The notes below the pieces were generated by a model that worked only from the letters and a program-made list of their open reading frames with translations, had not been told where the DNA came from and did not search any database. This document shows, one piece after another, positions 1 to 5,131 of a stretch of DNA of 5,131 nt. The position numbers and the translations under genes are program-made. Source of the stretch: Hyphomicrobiales bacterium (GTDB taxonomy: Bacteria > Pseudomonadota > Alphaproteobacteria > Rhizobiales > Aestuariivirgaceae); contig JALUFY010000099.1 in NCBI GenBank assembly GCA_027051995.1, positions 1 through 5,131 of the forward strand, written 5' to 3'. Every line of letters starts with the position of its first letter. Position 1 is the first letter of the stretch.

Positions 1-181
1 TGTTCATCCTCGCCGTCATCGCCGGCGCGGCCTGTTCTGGCGTTCCCCTGCCCTGTCTTTCGCGGATCGTCTCATGTCATCCGTTTGCCATGCATTTGCG
101 GCGGCATCGTGGAACGCCGCGCGGGTGGCGAAACAACAGACCCTTGCGCCATCTGGCGGCGGCGGCCCGGCCGCTCACGGC
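1..181. other. Region downstream of fabF, no supported gene
   Basis: All three minus-strand frames are interrupted by stops soon after fabF ends. All three plus-strand frames stay open from the window edge into fabF, which is common in GC-rich DNA and is not evidence of a gene. An ATG-like start near the left edge on the minus strand lacks a convincing Shine-Dalgarno sequence and leaves only a few codons in the window. The endolytic transglycosylase gene mltG, a frequent neighbour after fabF in alphaproteobacteria, is not recognisable: no N-terminal hydrophobic anchor is seen on the minus strand. A compact GC palindrome (GCGGCC-C-GGCCGC, 162-174) lies just after the fabF stop but has no U-run after it, so it is not a clear terminator. 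Confidence 0.5.
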
Positions 182-1447
182 TCAGCCCTTCACCCGGCGG
201 AAAATCAGGGAGGCGTTGGTGCCGCCGAAGCCGAAGGAATTGGACAGGGCCACATCTATCTTGCGCTGACGCGCCTTGCTCGGGGCCAGATCGATTTCGG
301 TCTCCACGGAGGGATTTTCCAGATTGAGGGTCGGCGGGGCCACCTGATCGCGCATGGCCAGCAGGGTGAAGACGGCCTCCACCGCGCCTGCCGCGCCGAG
401 CAGATGGCCGATGGCGGACTTGGTGGACGACATGGTGACATCGCCGGTCTTGTTGCCCATGAGGCGCTCGATGGCCTTCAGTTCGATTTCGTCGCCCATG
501 GGCGTGGATGTGCCGTGGGCGTTGATATAGTCGATGTCATGGGCGGAGATGCCCGCCTTCTCCACGGCGGCGCGCATGCAGCGGTAGGCCCCGTCGCCAT
601 CGGGGGCGGGCGCGGTGATGTGATAGGCGTCGCCGGACATGCCATAGCCGATCAGTTCGCCATGGATTTTCGCGCCGCGCGCCCTGGCGTGCTCGTATTC
701 CTCCAGAATGACGACGCCCGCGCCCTCGCCCATGACGAAGCCGTCGCGATCCCTGTCCCAGGGGCGCGAGGCGCGTTGCGGCTCGTCATTGAAATGGGTG
801 GAGAGCGCCTTGCAGGCGAGAAAACCGGCAATGCCGATCTTGCAAACGGCGGATTCGCAGCCCCCCGCCACCATGACGTCGGCGTCGCCCAGGGCGACGA
901 GCCGGGCGGCGTCGCCAATGGCGTGCGCGCCCGTCGAACAGGCGGTGACGACGGCGGAATTGGGGCCCTTCAGGCCATACTTGATGGACACAAGGCCGCT
1001 GGCCAGATTGATCAGGGAGCCGGCGATGAAAAAGGGCGAGACGCGGCGCGGGCCCTTGTGCTCTATGGTCAGGGCCGTATTGGCGATATTCTCCACGCCG
1101 CCAATGCCGGAGCCGATCAGAATGCCTGTGCGGCACTGCTCCTCATGGGTTTGCGGCTTCCAGCCGGAATCCTCGATGGCCTGGGTGGCGGCGGCCTGGG
1201 CGTAGATGATGAAATCGTCAAAGCGGCGCTGCTCCTTGGGCGGCATCCAGTCATCGGGGTTGAAGGTGCCCCCCGTTCCATCGCCGCGCTTGACCTCGCC
1301 GGCGATGCGGCAGGTGAGATCTGAAGCGTCGAACCTGGTGATGGGGCCAAGGCCGGACTTGCCCGCCTTGATGTTCGACCAGCTGTCCTCGACGTTGCCG
1401 CCAAGGGGCGTGACCAGGCCCATGCCGGTGACCACTACTCTGCGCAT
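182..1447 (-). CDS. fabF: 3-oxoacyl-ACP synthase II (beta-ketoacyl-ACP synthase, KAS II)
   Basis: This cytoplasmic condensing enzyme joins malonyl-ACP to a growing acyl-ACP with loss of CO2, the chain-extending step of type II fatty-acid synthesis. The 421-residue product begins MRRVVVTGMG and has the thiolase fold of the family over its full length, close to the usual size of about 410-425. The nucleophile is Cys170 in VVTACSTGAH. The two histidines of the Cys-His-His triad are His311 in HGTSTPMGD and His348 in KSAIGHLLGAAG. The glycine-rich C-terminal loop NSFGFGGTN (403-411) carries the expected gatekeeper Phe407. The ATG is well placed, with AAGAGGAA a few bases upstream. It is the last gene of the fabD-fabG-acpP-fabF series, 147 nt after acpP, and that gap contains a strong hairpin and a possible promoter. 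FabB is less likely, because the overall sequence and the acpP linkage fit FabF. I see no defects. Confidence 0.97.
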   Translation of the reverse strand: MRRVVVTGMGLVTPLGGNVEDSWSNIKAGKSGLGPITRFDASDLTCRIAGEVKRGDGTGGTFNPDDWMPPKEQRRFDDFIIYAQAAATQAIEDSGWKPQTHEEQCRTGILIGSGIGGVENIANTALTIEHKGPRRVSPFFIAGSLINLASGLVSIKYGLKGPNSAVVTACSTGAHAIGDAARLVALGDADVMVAGGCESAVCKIGIAGFLACKALSTHFNDEPQRASRPWDRDRDGFVMGEGAGVVILEEYEHARARGAKIHGELIGYGMSGDAYHITAPAPDGDGAYRCMRAAVEKAGISAHDIDYINAHGTSTPMGDEIELKAIERLMGNKTGDVTMSSTKSAIGHLLGAAGAVEAVFTLLAMRDQVAPPTLNLENPSVETEIDLAPSKARQRKIDVALSNSFGFGGTNASLIFRRVKG

Positions 1448-1503
1448 GCGATTCCTCTTGCCCTGGATGGATGGTTCAGCGGAAGCCCGCCGTCAGACAT
1501 GGA

Positions 1504-1557
1504 AGGGACAGCGCCGTGATGCGGATTTGCCTGATCCCGCACCCCCGCGCTGTCCCT
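1504..1557 (-). other. Strong hairpin between acpP and fabF
   Basis: A perfect 11-bp inverted repeat (AGGGACAGCGC at 1504-1514 and its complement at 1547-1557) encloses 32 nt. Those 32 nt themselves hold a second stem (1520-1526 with 1534-1541, seven pairs and one bulge). In the fab mRNA this would fold as a two-tier hairpin in the fabF leader, ending about 56 nt before the fabF start codon. On the minus strand it is followed by TTCCATG, not a U-run, so it does not look like an intrinsic terminator. It could be an RNase processing or mRNA stability element that sets acpP and fabF levels apart. That role is inferred; only the inverted repeat is seen. Confidence 0.6.
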
Positions 1558-1564
1558 GTTCATC

Positions 1565-1593
1565 ATATTAGTGCCGCGCGCGCAGCCTGTCGA
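1565..1593 (-). promoter_or_regulatory. Possible internal promoter for fabF
   Basis: On the minus strand, starting two bases after the acpP stop codon, a TCGACA hexamer (1588-1593; five of six bases of TTGACA) is followed by 17 nt and then TAATAT (1565-1570). TATGAT overlaps this position as an alternative -10, though at a longer spacing of 20. Transcription would begin roughly at the outer base of the hairpin at 1504-1557 and give fabF its own leader. The -10 match is only moderate and chance matches to such short motifs are common. Confidence 0.25.
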
Positions 1594-1595
1594 GA

Positions 1596-1832
1596 TCAGG
1601 CGGCGCTTTTCTCGATGAACTTGATGGCGTCGCCAACGGTCTGGATGGTCTCGGCGGCGTCATCGGGAATCTCAATGCCGAATTCCTCCTCGAAGGCCAT
1701 GACCAGCTCGACGTTGTCGAGGCTGTCGGCGCCCAGGTCATCGATGAAGCTGGCGTCTTCCTTGATCTTGGATTCGTCCACGCCGAGATGCTCGACGACG
1801 ATCTTCTTCACGCGGTCAGCGATATCACTCAT
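1596..1832 (-). CDS. acpP: Acyl carrier protein
   Basis: This small acidic cytoplasmic protein carries acyl intermediates on a 4'-phosphopantetheine arm and passes them between FabD, FabF, FabG and the other elongation enzymes. It also donates acyl chains to phospholipid and lipid A synthesis. The 78-residue product contains the signature [11 protein letters not shown], in which Ser37 receives the prosthetic group. The following recognition helix ([18 protein letters not shown]) and the end ([10 protein letters not shown]) match the family. Asn40 replaces the threonine often found after DSLD, a mild change. The ATG at 1830-1832 is preceded by GAGGAAG at 1841-1847 with 8 nt spacing, which fixes the start. 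The same frame stays open upstream to about 2069, but that stretch is unlike ACP. Gaps of 230 nt before it and 147 nt after it fit separate control of this usually very abundant protein. Confidence 0.98.
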   Translation of the reverse strand: MSDIADRVKKIVVEHLGVDESKIKEDASFIDDLGADSLDNVELVMAFEEEFGIEIPDDAAETIQTVGDAIKFIEKSAA

Positions 1833-1895
1833 GTCTTTGTCTTCCTCATTCAAATGGATTGAAACGCCAGCGGCTGTTTCAGGATTTTCACACTT

Positions 1896-1933
1896 GGCGG
1901 CCCGATGCGCCCCGCATCCCATCGCGGGCCGCC
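1896..1933 (-). other. GC-rich hairpin between fabG and acpP
   Basis: An 8-bp outer stem (GGCGGCCC at 1896-1903 pairs with GGGCCGCC at 1926-1933) continues, after a one-sided bulge of about 7 nt, into an inner GATGCG/CGCATC stem with a three-base loop. In the minus-strand transcript it lies 63 nt ahead of the acpP start codon. No U-run follows (the next bases read AAGTGTGAAAA), so it is not a typical intrinsic terminator. A likely role is an mRNA end-protecting or processing element in the acpP leader, but the sequence alone cannot tell this from a chance fold in GC-rich DNA. Confidence 0.5.
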
Positions 1934-1986
1934 CCGCCGCCGGGACTTGAAGAAACGGTTGTTCTGCCGGATTCCGCAGCCTCCCT

Positions 1987-2010
1987 AACATATCAGCCTG
2001 TGTTTGACAA
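1987..2010 (-). promoter_or_regulatory. Possible extended -10 promoter for acpP
   Basis: Within the 230-nt fabG-acpP gap the minus strand reads TGATATGTT (1987-1995), an extended -10 pattern (TG-n-TATGTT). A TTGTCA hexamer (2005-2010) lies only 12 nt upstream, too close for a normal -35. If used, it would give acpP a leader of about 150 nt that includes the hairpin at 1896-1933. Support is the motif plus the unusually long gap, nothing stronger. Confidence 0.2.
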
Positions 2011-2062
2011 AGGGGGCCGGGCAACAATCCGCCGCACCCATGCTCCGGATGTATCAACCCTG

Positions 2063-2803
2063 TCAGCACATGGCCATGCCGCCGTTGACGGAGAGCACCT
2101 GGCCGGTCACATAGCCCCCGGCGTCCGAGGCCAGATAGAGGGCGGCGGCGGCGACGTCATCGGGCTGGCCCAGGCGGCCGGCGGGAATCTGCGCCAGGAT
2201 GGCTTCCCTCTGCCTGTCGTTCAGGGCGTCCGTCATGGGCGTTTCGATGAAGCCCGGCGCGATGCAGTTGACGGTGATGCCGCGCGCGGCGATCTCGCGG
2301 GCCAGCGACTTGCTCATGCCGATCATGCCGGCCTTGGCGGCGGCGTAGTTGGCCTGGCCAGGGTTGCCCGTCAGGGCGACGACGGAGGTGATGTTGATGA
2401 TGCGGCCCCAGCGGGCCTTCATCATGCCGCGCAGCACGCCCTGGGAGAGGCGGAAGGCGGCGGTGAGATTGACGTCCAGCACCTCCCGCCAGGCTTGCGG
2501 CTTCATGCGCATGGCCAAGGTGTCGCGGGTGATGCCGGCGTTGTTGACGAGGATGGAAACCGGCGCGCCAAGGGCGGCCTCCGCCGCCGGAACGAGAGCG
2601 TCCACCGATTCGGGATCGGACAGGTTGGCGGGCACGGCGCAGGCGCGCGCGCCCAGTTCCGCGACGTGCCCGGCCAGAACGTTCTCGCGGGTGCCGGAGA
2701 GAGCGACGGAGGCGCCATAGGCGTGCAGGAGGCGGGCGATGGCCATGCCAATGCCGCCGGTGGCGCCGGTGATCAGCGCCGTTCTGTCTTTCAGGTCGAA
2801 CAT
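2063..2803 (-). CDS. fabG: 3-oxoacyl-ACP reductase (NADPH-dependent)
   Basis: This cytoplasmic short-chain dehydrogenase reduces 3-oxoacyl-ACP to (R)-3-hydroxyacyl-ACP with NADPH, the first reduction of each elongation cycle. The 246-residue product has the classical SDR layout. The nucleotide-binding loop TGATGGIG is at 12-19 and NNAG at 87-90. The catalytic tetrad is Asn112 (VLDVNLT), Ser140 (NITSVV), Tyr153 and Lys157 (YAAAK). The PGFIETPMT segment at 183-191 and the end VNGGMAMC are typical of FabG. The length is standard and all key residues are present. SDR proteins are functionally diverse, but the position between fabD and acpP makes FabG the clear choice. The start lies 66 nt after fabD. 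Its Shine-Dalgarno sequence is modest (AAAGAGA at 2811-2817, 7 nt spacing), so translation may be weaker than that of acpP or fabD. Confidence 0.97.
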   Translation of the reverse strand: MFDLKDRTALITGATGGIGMAIARLLHAYGASVALSGTRENVLAGHVAELGARACAVPANLSDPESVDALVPAAEAALGAPVSILVNNAGITRDTLAMRMKPQAWREVLDVNLTAAFRLSQGVLRGMMKARWGRIINITSVVALTGNPGQANYAAAKAGMIGMSKSLAREIAARGITVNCIAPGFIETPMTDALNDRQREAILAQIPAGRLGQPDDVAAAALYLASDAGGYVTGQVLSVNGGMAMC

Positions 2804-2869
2804 GAGAAAGTCTCTTTATCTGACTGATGCGGGATTCCTTTTCCCTGATAGCCTTTTTGCCCGCGCGAG

Positions 2870-3820
2870 TCAGCCCTTCAGGCGCTCCGCCAGGGCTTCG
2901 ATGTCCGCGGGCGTGTTGACGGCCATGCCCTGCGCGCCCGGAGCGCAGCGCTTGACGAGGCCGGTGAGCACACGCCCCGCGCCCAGCTCGGCGAAGAAAT
3001 CCACGCCTTCGGCGGCCATCAGCGCCATGGATTCGCGCCAGCGCACGCGGCCGGTGACCTGGCTGACCAGATTGGCGACGATTTCGGACGGCGTGGTTTC
3101 AGGCTTCGCCGTGACGTTGGCGACAACGGGAATGCACGGCGGCGTCTCGGAGGCCTCGCCAAGGGCCCAGGACATGGCCTCGGCGGCCTTTTTCATCAAG
3201 GAGCAATGGAAGGGTGCGGAGACGGGCAGCATGACGGCGCGTTTGGCTCCGGCCTCTTTCGCCAGCTCCGCGGCGCGCTCCACCGGCTCCTTGTGGCCGG
3301 AGACGACGACCTGGCCGGGGGCGTTGTCATTGGCCACCTCGCAGACGCCGCCTGATTGCGCCGCCTTGACGGCCACGGCCTCCACCTGAGCCAGATCGAG
3401 CCCCAGAATGGCGGCCATCGCGCCCTCGCCCGGCGGCACGGCGTGCTGCATGGAGCGGCCGCGCGTTTGCAGCAGCTTGGCGGTGCGGTCCAGCGAGAAG
3501 GCCCCGGTGGCGGCGAGCGCCGAATATTCGCCCAGCGAATGACCGGCGGCGTAACTGGCGGTATCCTTTACCTTCACGCCGAAATCATTCTCCAGAACGC
3601 GCACCACGGCCATGGAGACGGCCATGAGGGCCGGCTGGGCGTTTTCCGTCATGGTCAGGGCCGCATCGTCATCACCCCAGATGATGTCCGAGAGCTCGCG
3701 GCCCAAAGCCTCGTCCACCTCATCGAAGACTGCGCGGGCGGAGGCGAAGGCATCCGCCAGCTCTTTTCCCATGCCTGTTTTCTGACTGCCCTGCCCCGGA
3801 AAGATAAACGCCACGGCCAT
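2870..3820 (-). CDS. fabD: Malonyl-CoA:ACP transacylase
   Basis: This enzyme transfers malonate from malonyl-CoA to the pantetheine thiol of acyl carrier protein, supplying the extender unit for FabF and related synthases. The 316-residue product opens with the family motif FPGQGSQ (7-13). The nucleophile is Ser95 in GHSLGEYSAL, the partner histidine is His205 in SAPFHCSLM, and Arg120 in the TRGRSMQ segment is placed to bind the malonyl carboxylate. Length and motif order are normal for bacterial FabD. The ATG is preceded by AGGGGA with about 8 nt spacing. It is the first gene of the leftward fab series in this window. A candidate promoter with a TTGACA box inside a palindrome lies 48-79 nt upstream, and the neighbour on the other side is transcribed away from it. 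Confidence 0.97.
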   Translation of the reverse strand: MAVAFIFPGQGSQKTGMGKELADAFASARAVFDEVDEALGRELSDIIWGDDDAALTMTENAQPALMAVSMAVVRVLENDFGVKVKDTASYAAGHSLGEYSALAATGAFSLDRTAKLLQTRGRSMQHAVPPGEGAMAAILGLDLAQVEAVAVKAAQSGGVCEVANDNAPGQVVVSGHKEPVERAAELAKEAGAKRAVMLPVSAPFHCSLMKKAAEAMSWALGEASETPPCIPVVANVTAKPETTPSEIVANLVSQVTGRVRWRESMALMAAEGVDFFAELGAGRVLTGLVKRCAPGAQGMAVNTPADIEALAERLKG

Positions 3821-3867
3821 TTCGCATTCCCCTGTCTTTTGTCCACGCCGTCACATGGCGCTCTTTC

Positions 3868-3899
3868 ACGAAACAGCCCGCGGCCTGCCTTGTCAAGGC
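3868..3899 (-). promoter_or_regulatory. Candidate fabD promoter with overlapping palindromic operator
   Basis: On the minus strand a perfect TTGACA (3891-3896) is followed by 17 nt and TTTCGT (3868-3873), a weak -10. Transcription from it would leave a fabD leader of about 40 nt. The -35 box lies inside an exact odd palindrome, GCCTTG-T-CAAGGC on the plus strand (3887-3899). A dimeric regulator bound there would cover the -35 box and could control the fab genes, and perhaps the divergent lipoprotein gene too. The palindrome and hexamer are seen; the regulator and its effect are inferred. Confidence 0.4.
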
Positions 3900-3980
3900 C
3901 GCCGGGCGGGCGAAACTGGGGATTTGCATCTGAAATGCTTCATGCAGACGGCATCTCGGCTTTCTGCCGGGGAGGATGCA

Positions 3981-4049
3981 ATGCAGAATCTTTCACATCT
4001 GTTTTCCGCCGCTTCCGCCTTGCCTTTTTCACATTCAGGCTGCAAATAA
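3981..4049 (+). CDS. Possible 22-residue leader ORF
   Basis: An ATG at 3981 is preceded by GGGGAGGA (3969-3976), one of the best Shine-Dalgarno sequences in the window, with GGAGG ending 5 nt before the start. The frame runs 22 codons to TAA at 4047-4049 and encodes a serine- and phenylalanine-containing peptide starting MQNLSHLF and ending HSGCK. It ends 37 nt before the GTG start of the lipoprotein protease. A small stem (GGCTG 4038-4042 with CAGCC 4052-4056) spans its stop codon. It could be a leader peptide affecting translation of the protease, a small protein, or chance. No family is recognised, and the peptide lacks a clear membrane segment. Confidence 0.3.
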   Translation: MQNLSHLFSAASALPFSHSGCK

Positions 4050-4074
4050 GACAGCCCTAAGCCCGCGCTTCTTC

Positions 4075-4083
4075 AGGGGGAAG
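4075..4083 (+). promoter_or_regulatory. Ribosome binding site that sets the GTG start of the protease gene
   Basis: AGGGGGAAG sits 3-11 nt ahead of the GTG at 4087, with the AGGGGG core 6 nt away. The alternative upstream ATG at 3976 directly abuts its purine run, leaving no spacer, and would put about 37 unrelated residues in front of the signal peptide. This site therefore favours the GTG start. A short TCTTC/GAAGA stem would place the AGGGG core in its loop. Confidence 0.65.
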
Positions 4084-4086
4084 ATC

Positions 4087-4962
4087 GTGACAAGACCACA
4101 CAGATCATTCGGGACAAGGCATCCCGGCGCGAGGATTCGCCCGCCCGCCGCCCGCTTTTGCGCCCTGGCGCTCGCCGCTTTTCTCGCGGCTTGCTCAAGC
4201 AGCAACCAGCCGTCTCTGGACAATTCCGTGCGCGACATCACCGTCGCCACCGATACCGCCCCGGCGGGCTCCGTTCTGCCCGCGCATATTTCATCCGTTC
4301 TGGCGCGCGTCTCCCCCTCCTTCGTCACCATGGTCGTCAGCGAACCGGATCAGCCCATGGGCCGGCAATCGGGCATTCCGCGCGGCGTTTCCTCCGGCTC
4401 CGGTTTCGCCGTCGATTCCGCGGGCCACATCCTCACCGCCGCCCACGTCGCCTACGGGCGCGGCTACTCCGTGCGCGCCCGCGCCTCAAATGGCCGCATC
4501 TACAATGGCACGGTCGTGGCCATAAAGCCCGGAAACGACATGGGGCTGATCAACAGCCGCACCCTGCACGCGCCGCCCGTCATCCCCGCCGCCTCGCCCT
4601 GCCTGCGCAAGGGCCAGGCCGTCTTTTCCCTCGGCAAGCCCCATGCTCAGGGCGACACGGCCCGCGTCGGCGCGGTCAAATCCATGCATTTCGGCCGCCC
4701 TGTGCGTTACGGCCGCTTCGGCTATCCGGACGCCATCGTGCTGAAAATGGCCACCCGGCGCGGCGAATCCGGCGGCCCGGTGTTCAACGCCAATGGCGAA
4801 CTGGTCGCCATGGTTGTCTCCACCCTCTCCGCCGGCGGCCGCCCCCTCAACCTGGCTCACGCCATCCCCCTGCCCGCCCTGGCGCGTTTCTACTGCGCCA
4901 ACGCCAAATGCGGCCCCCGCTGGCACAAACTCGCCGCCATGAGCACAAGAAGCTGCCGCTAG
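4087..4962 (+). CDS. Trypsin/HtrA-like serine protease lipoprotein, no PDZ domain
   Basis: The 291-residue product is predicted to be exported and lipid-anchored. A long arginine-rich N-terminal part is followed by a hydrophobic stretch (about 24-35) and the lipobox LAAC, with Cys36 as the modified residue, then SSSN. The Ser at +2 would favour outer-membrane sorting by the E. coli rule. A chymotrypsin-fold protease domain follows: GSGFAVDSAGHILTAAH gives His120, GNDMGLI gives Asp151 and RGESGGPVFNANGELVAM gives Ser228, so the triad looks complete. The end (AIPLPALARF) resembles the close of HtrA protease domains, but no PDZ domain follows, only about 25 residues with three cysteines. It is divergent from fabD and convergent with the mmsA-like gene. 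Its substrate is unknown; a role in envelope protein quality control or processing is an inference from the fold. GTG at 4087 is preferred to ATG at 3976 on ribosome-binding and signal-peptide grounds. Confidence 0.82.
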   Translation: MTRPHRSFGTRHPGARIRPPAARFCALALAAFLAACSSSNQPSLDNSVRDITVATDTAPAGSVLPAHISSVLARVSPSFVTMVVSEPDQPMGRQSGIPRGVSSGSGFAVDSAGHILTAAHVAYGRGYSVRARASNGRIYNGTVVAIKPGNDMGLINSRTLHAPPVIPAASPCLRKGQAVFSLGKPHAQGDTARVGAVKSMHFGRPVRYGRFGYPDAIVLKMATRRGESGGPVFNANGELVAMVVSTLSAGGRPLNLAHAIPLPALARFYCANAKCGPRWHKLAAMSTRSCR

Positions 4963-5037
4963 GTTGCTTTCTCACCAGCGCGCCTGTTTGCGGAACACGG
5001 ATTCGCACCCGCCCCCTGAGCGCCGCCCCGCGCGCCT

Positions 5038-5131
5038 TCAGTGATCGCCCGTGCCGCCGAAGTTGAAGGCCGCGCCGGCGCGGATGGCCTGCGGCCAGCG
5101 TTCGGTGACGGTTTTCAGGCGGGTGTAGAAA
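5038..5131 (-). CDS. mmsA: C-terminal end of a CoA-acylating methylmalonate-semialdehyde dehydrogenase (partial)
   Basis: Only the last 30 codons lie in the window; the gene continues beyond the right edge. The tail reads FYTRLKTVTERWP, then an Ala/Gly/Phe-rich end FNFGGTGDH and TGA at 5038-5040. The FYT-x-x-KTVT-x-RWP pattern is characteristic of the C terminus of MmsA-type aldehyde dehydrogenases. These convert (methyl)malonate semialdehyde, CoA and NAD+ to propionyl- or acetyl-CoA, CO2 and NADH in valine or myo-inositol breakdown. The final residues differ from the P-T-M-R type ending I recall for many MmsA proteins. The catalytic cysteine and cofactor site are outside the window, so the assignment rests on the tail alone. 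It is convergent with the lipoprotein gene, with 75 nt between stops and no clear terminator. Confidence 0.65.
   Translation of the reverse strand, partial: FYTRLKTVTERWPQAIRAGAAFNFGGTGDH

Noticed and set aside
74..1324. 416-codon open frame on the plus strand opposite fabF
   Set aside because: It is antisense to a complete, motif-verified fabF. Its Gly/Ala/His-rich composition is typical of the complement of GC-rich codons, and it shows no recognisable domain.
1833..2069. Upstream in-frame extension of acpP giving a 157-residue protein
   Set aside because: The extension is unlike ACP, whereas the internal ATG has an ideal GAGGAAG ribosome site and gives the normal 78-residue length.
1859..2827. 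322-codon open frame on the plus strand opposite fabG
   Set aside because: It mirrors fabG codon structure and has the low-complexity Gly/Asp/His composition of antisense frames; no family features are seen.
3924..3986. Several TGCAT/ATGCA-like words clustered ahead of the protease gene
   Set aside because: Spacing is irregular and matches are only 4-5 bases; no consistent repeat unit or dyad could be drawn.
3356..4060. 234-codon plus-strand frame over the 5' half of fabD and the divergent gap
   Set aside because: It is mostly antisense to fabD, has no recognisable motif and no good ribosome site.
3976..4086. ATG at 3976 as the start of the protease gene
   Set aside because: It abuts its purine run with no spacer and adds about 37 residues ahead of the lipoprotein signal; the GTG at 4087 has a proper ribosome site.
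4486..4926. 146-codon minus-strand frame opposite the protease gene
   Set aside because: Antisense shadow with Gly/Ala/His-rich composition and no domain.
4963..5037. Possible bidirectional terminator between the convergent genes
   Set aside because: Only a weak, bulged TGCGGAA/TTCGCA pairing is present with no T-run; the two GCGCGCCT copies are direct, not inverted.
4158..5066. 302-codon plus-strand frame overlapping the protease gene
   Set aside because: It is very rich in Arg/Pro/His, as expected of a shifted frame, while the other frame encodes a coherent lipobox and serine protease triad.
1..5131. Search for tRNA, rRNA, CRISPR, insertion sequence, toxin-antitoxin or phage signals
   Set aside because: No cloverleaf, repeat-spacer pattern, transposase motif, terminal inverted repeat or target duplication was found; composition is even across the window.

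Overview
The window is GC-rich, densely coding DNA that looks like an alphaproteobacterial chromosome. The main reason is the gene order fabD-fabG-acpP-fabF, a conserved core fatty-acid synthesis cluster; the protein sequences read as typical proteobacterial members of their families. The exact genus cannot be named from sequence alone. There are no signs of a mobile element, phage, CRISPR array, tRNA or rRNA.

Layout from right to left on the minus strand: fabD (malonyl-CoA:ACP transacylase, 2870-3820), fabG (3-oxoacyl-ACP reductase, 2063-2803), acpP (acyl carrier protein, 1596-1832) and fabF (3-oxoacyl-ACP synthase II, 182-1447). Together they cover the carrier, the loading of malonate onto it, the condensation and the first reduction of type II fatty-acid elongation. 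The fabD-fabG gap is short (66 nt). The fabG-acpP gap (230 nt) and the acpP-fabF gap (147 nt) are longer, and each contains a strong predicted RNA hairpin without a U-run. They may therefore hold internal promoters or mRNA processing/stability elements that let acpP be expressed at a different level from the enzymes. The first 181 nt, downstream of fabF, hold no gene that can be supported; the mltG gene often found there in this group is not recognisable.

To the right of fabD and divergent from it, on the plus strand, lies a lipoprotein with a trypsin/HtrA-like serine protease domain (best start GTG at 4087, end 4962). It has an intact His-Asp-Ser triad and no PDZ domain. The divergent region (3821-4086) contains a 13-bp palindrome that embeds a TTGACA hexamer pointing towards fabD. 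It also contains a 22-codon open frame with an excellent Shine-Dalgarno sequence ahead of the protease gene. At the right edge the last 30 codons of a minus-strand gene resembling mmsA (CoA-acylating methylmalonate-semialdehyde dehydrogenase) enter the window, convergent with the protease gene.

Most of the window is ordinary housekeeping sequence. The parts worth a second look are the intergenic structures within the fab cluster, the palindrome at the fabD promoter, the short leader frame and the PDZ-less lipoprotein protease. No clearly new multi-gene system is visible.
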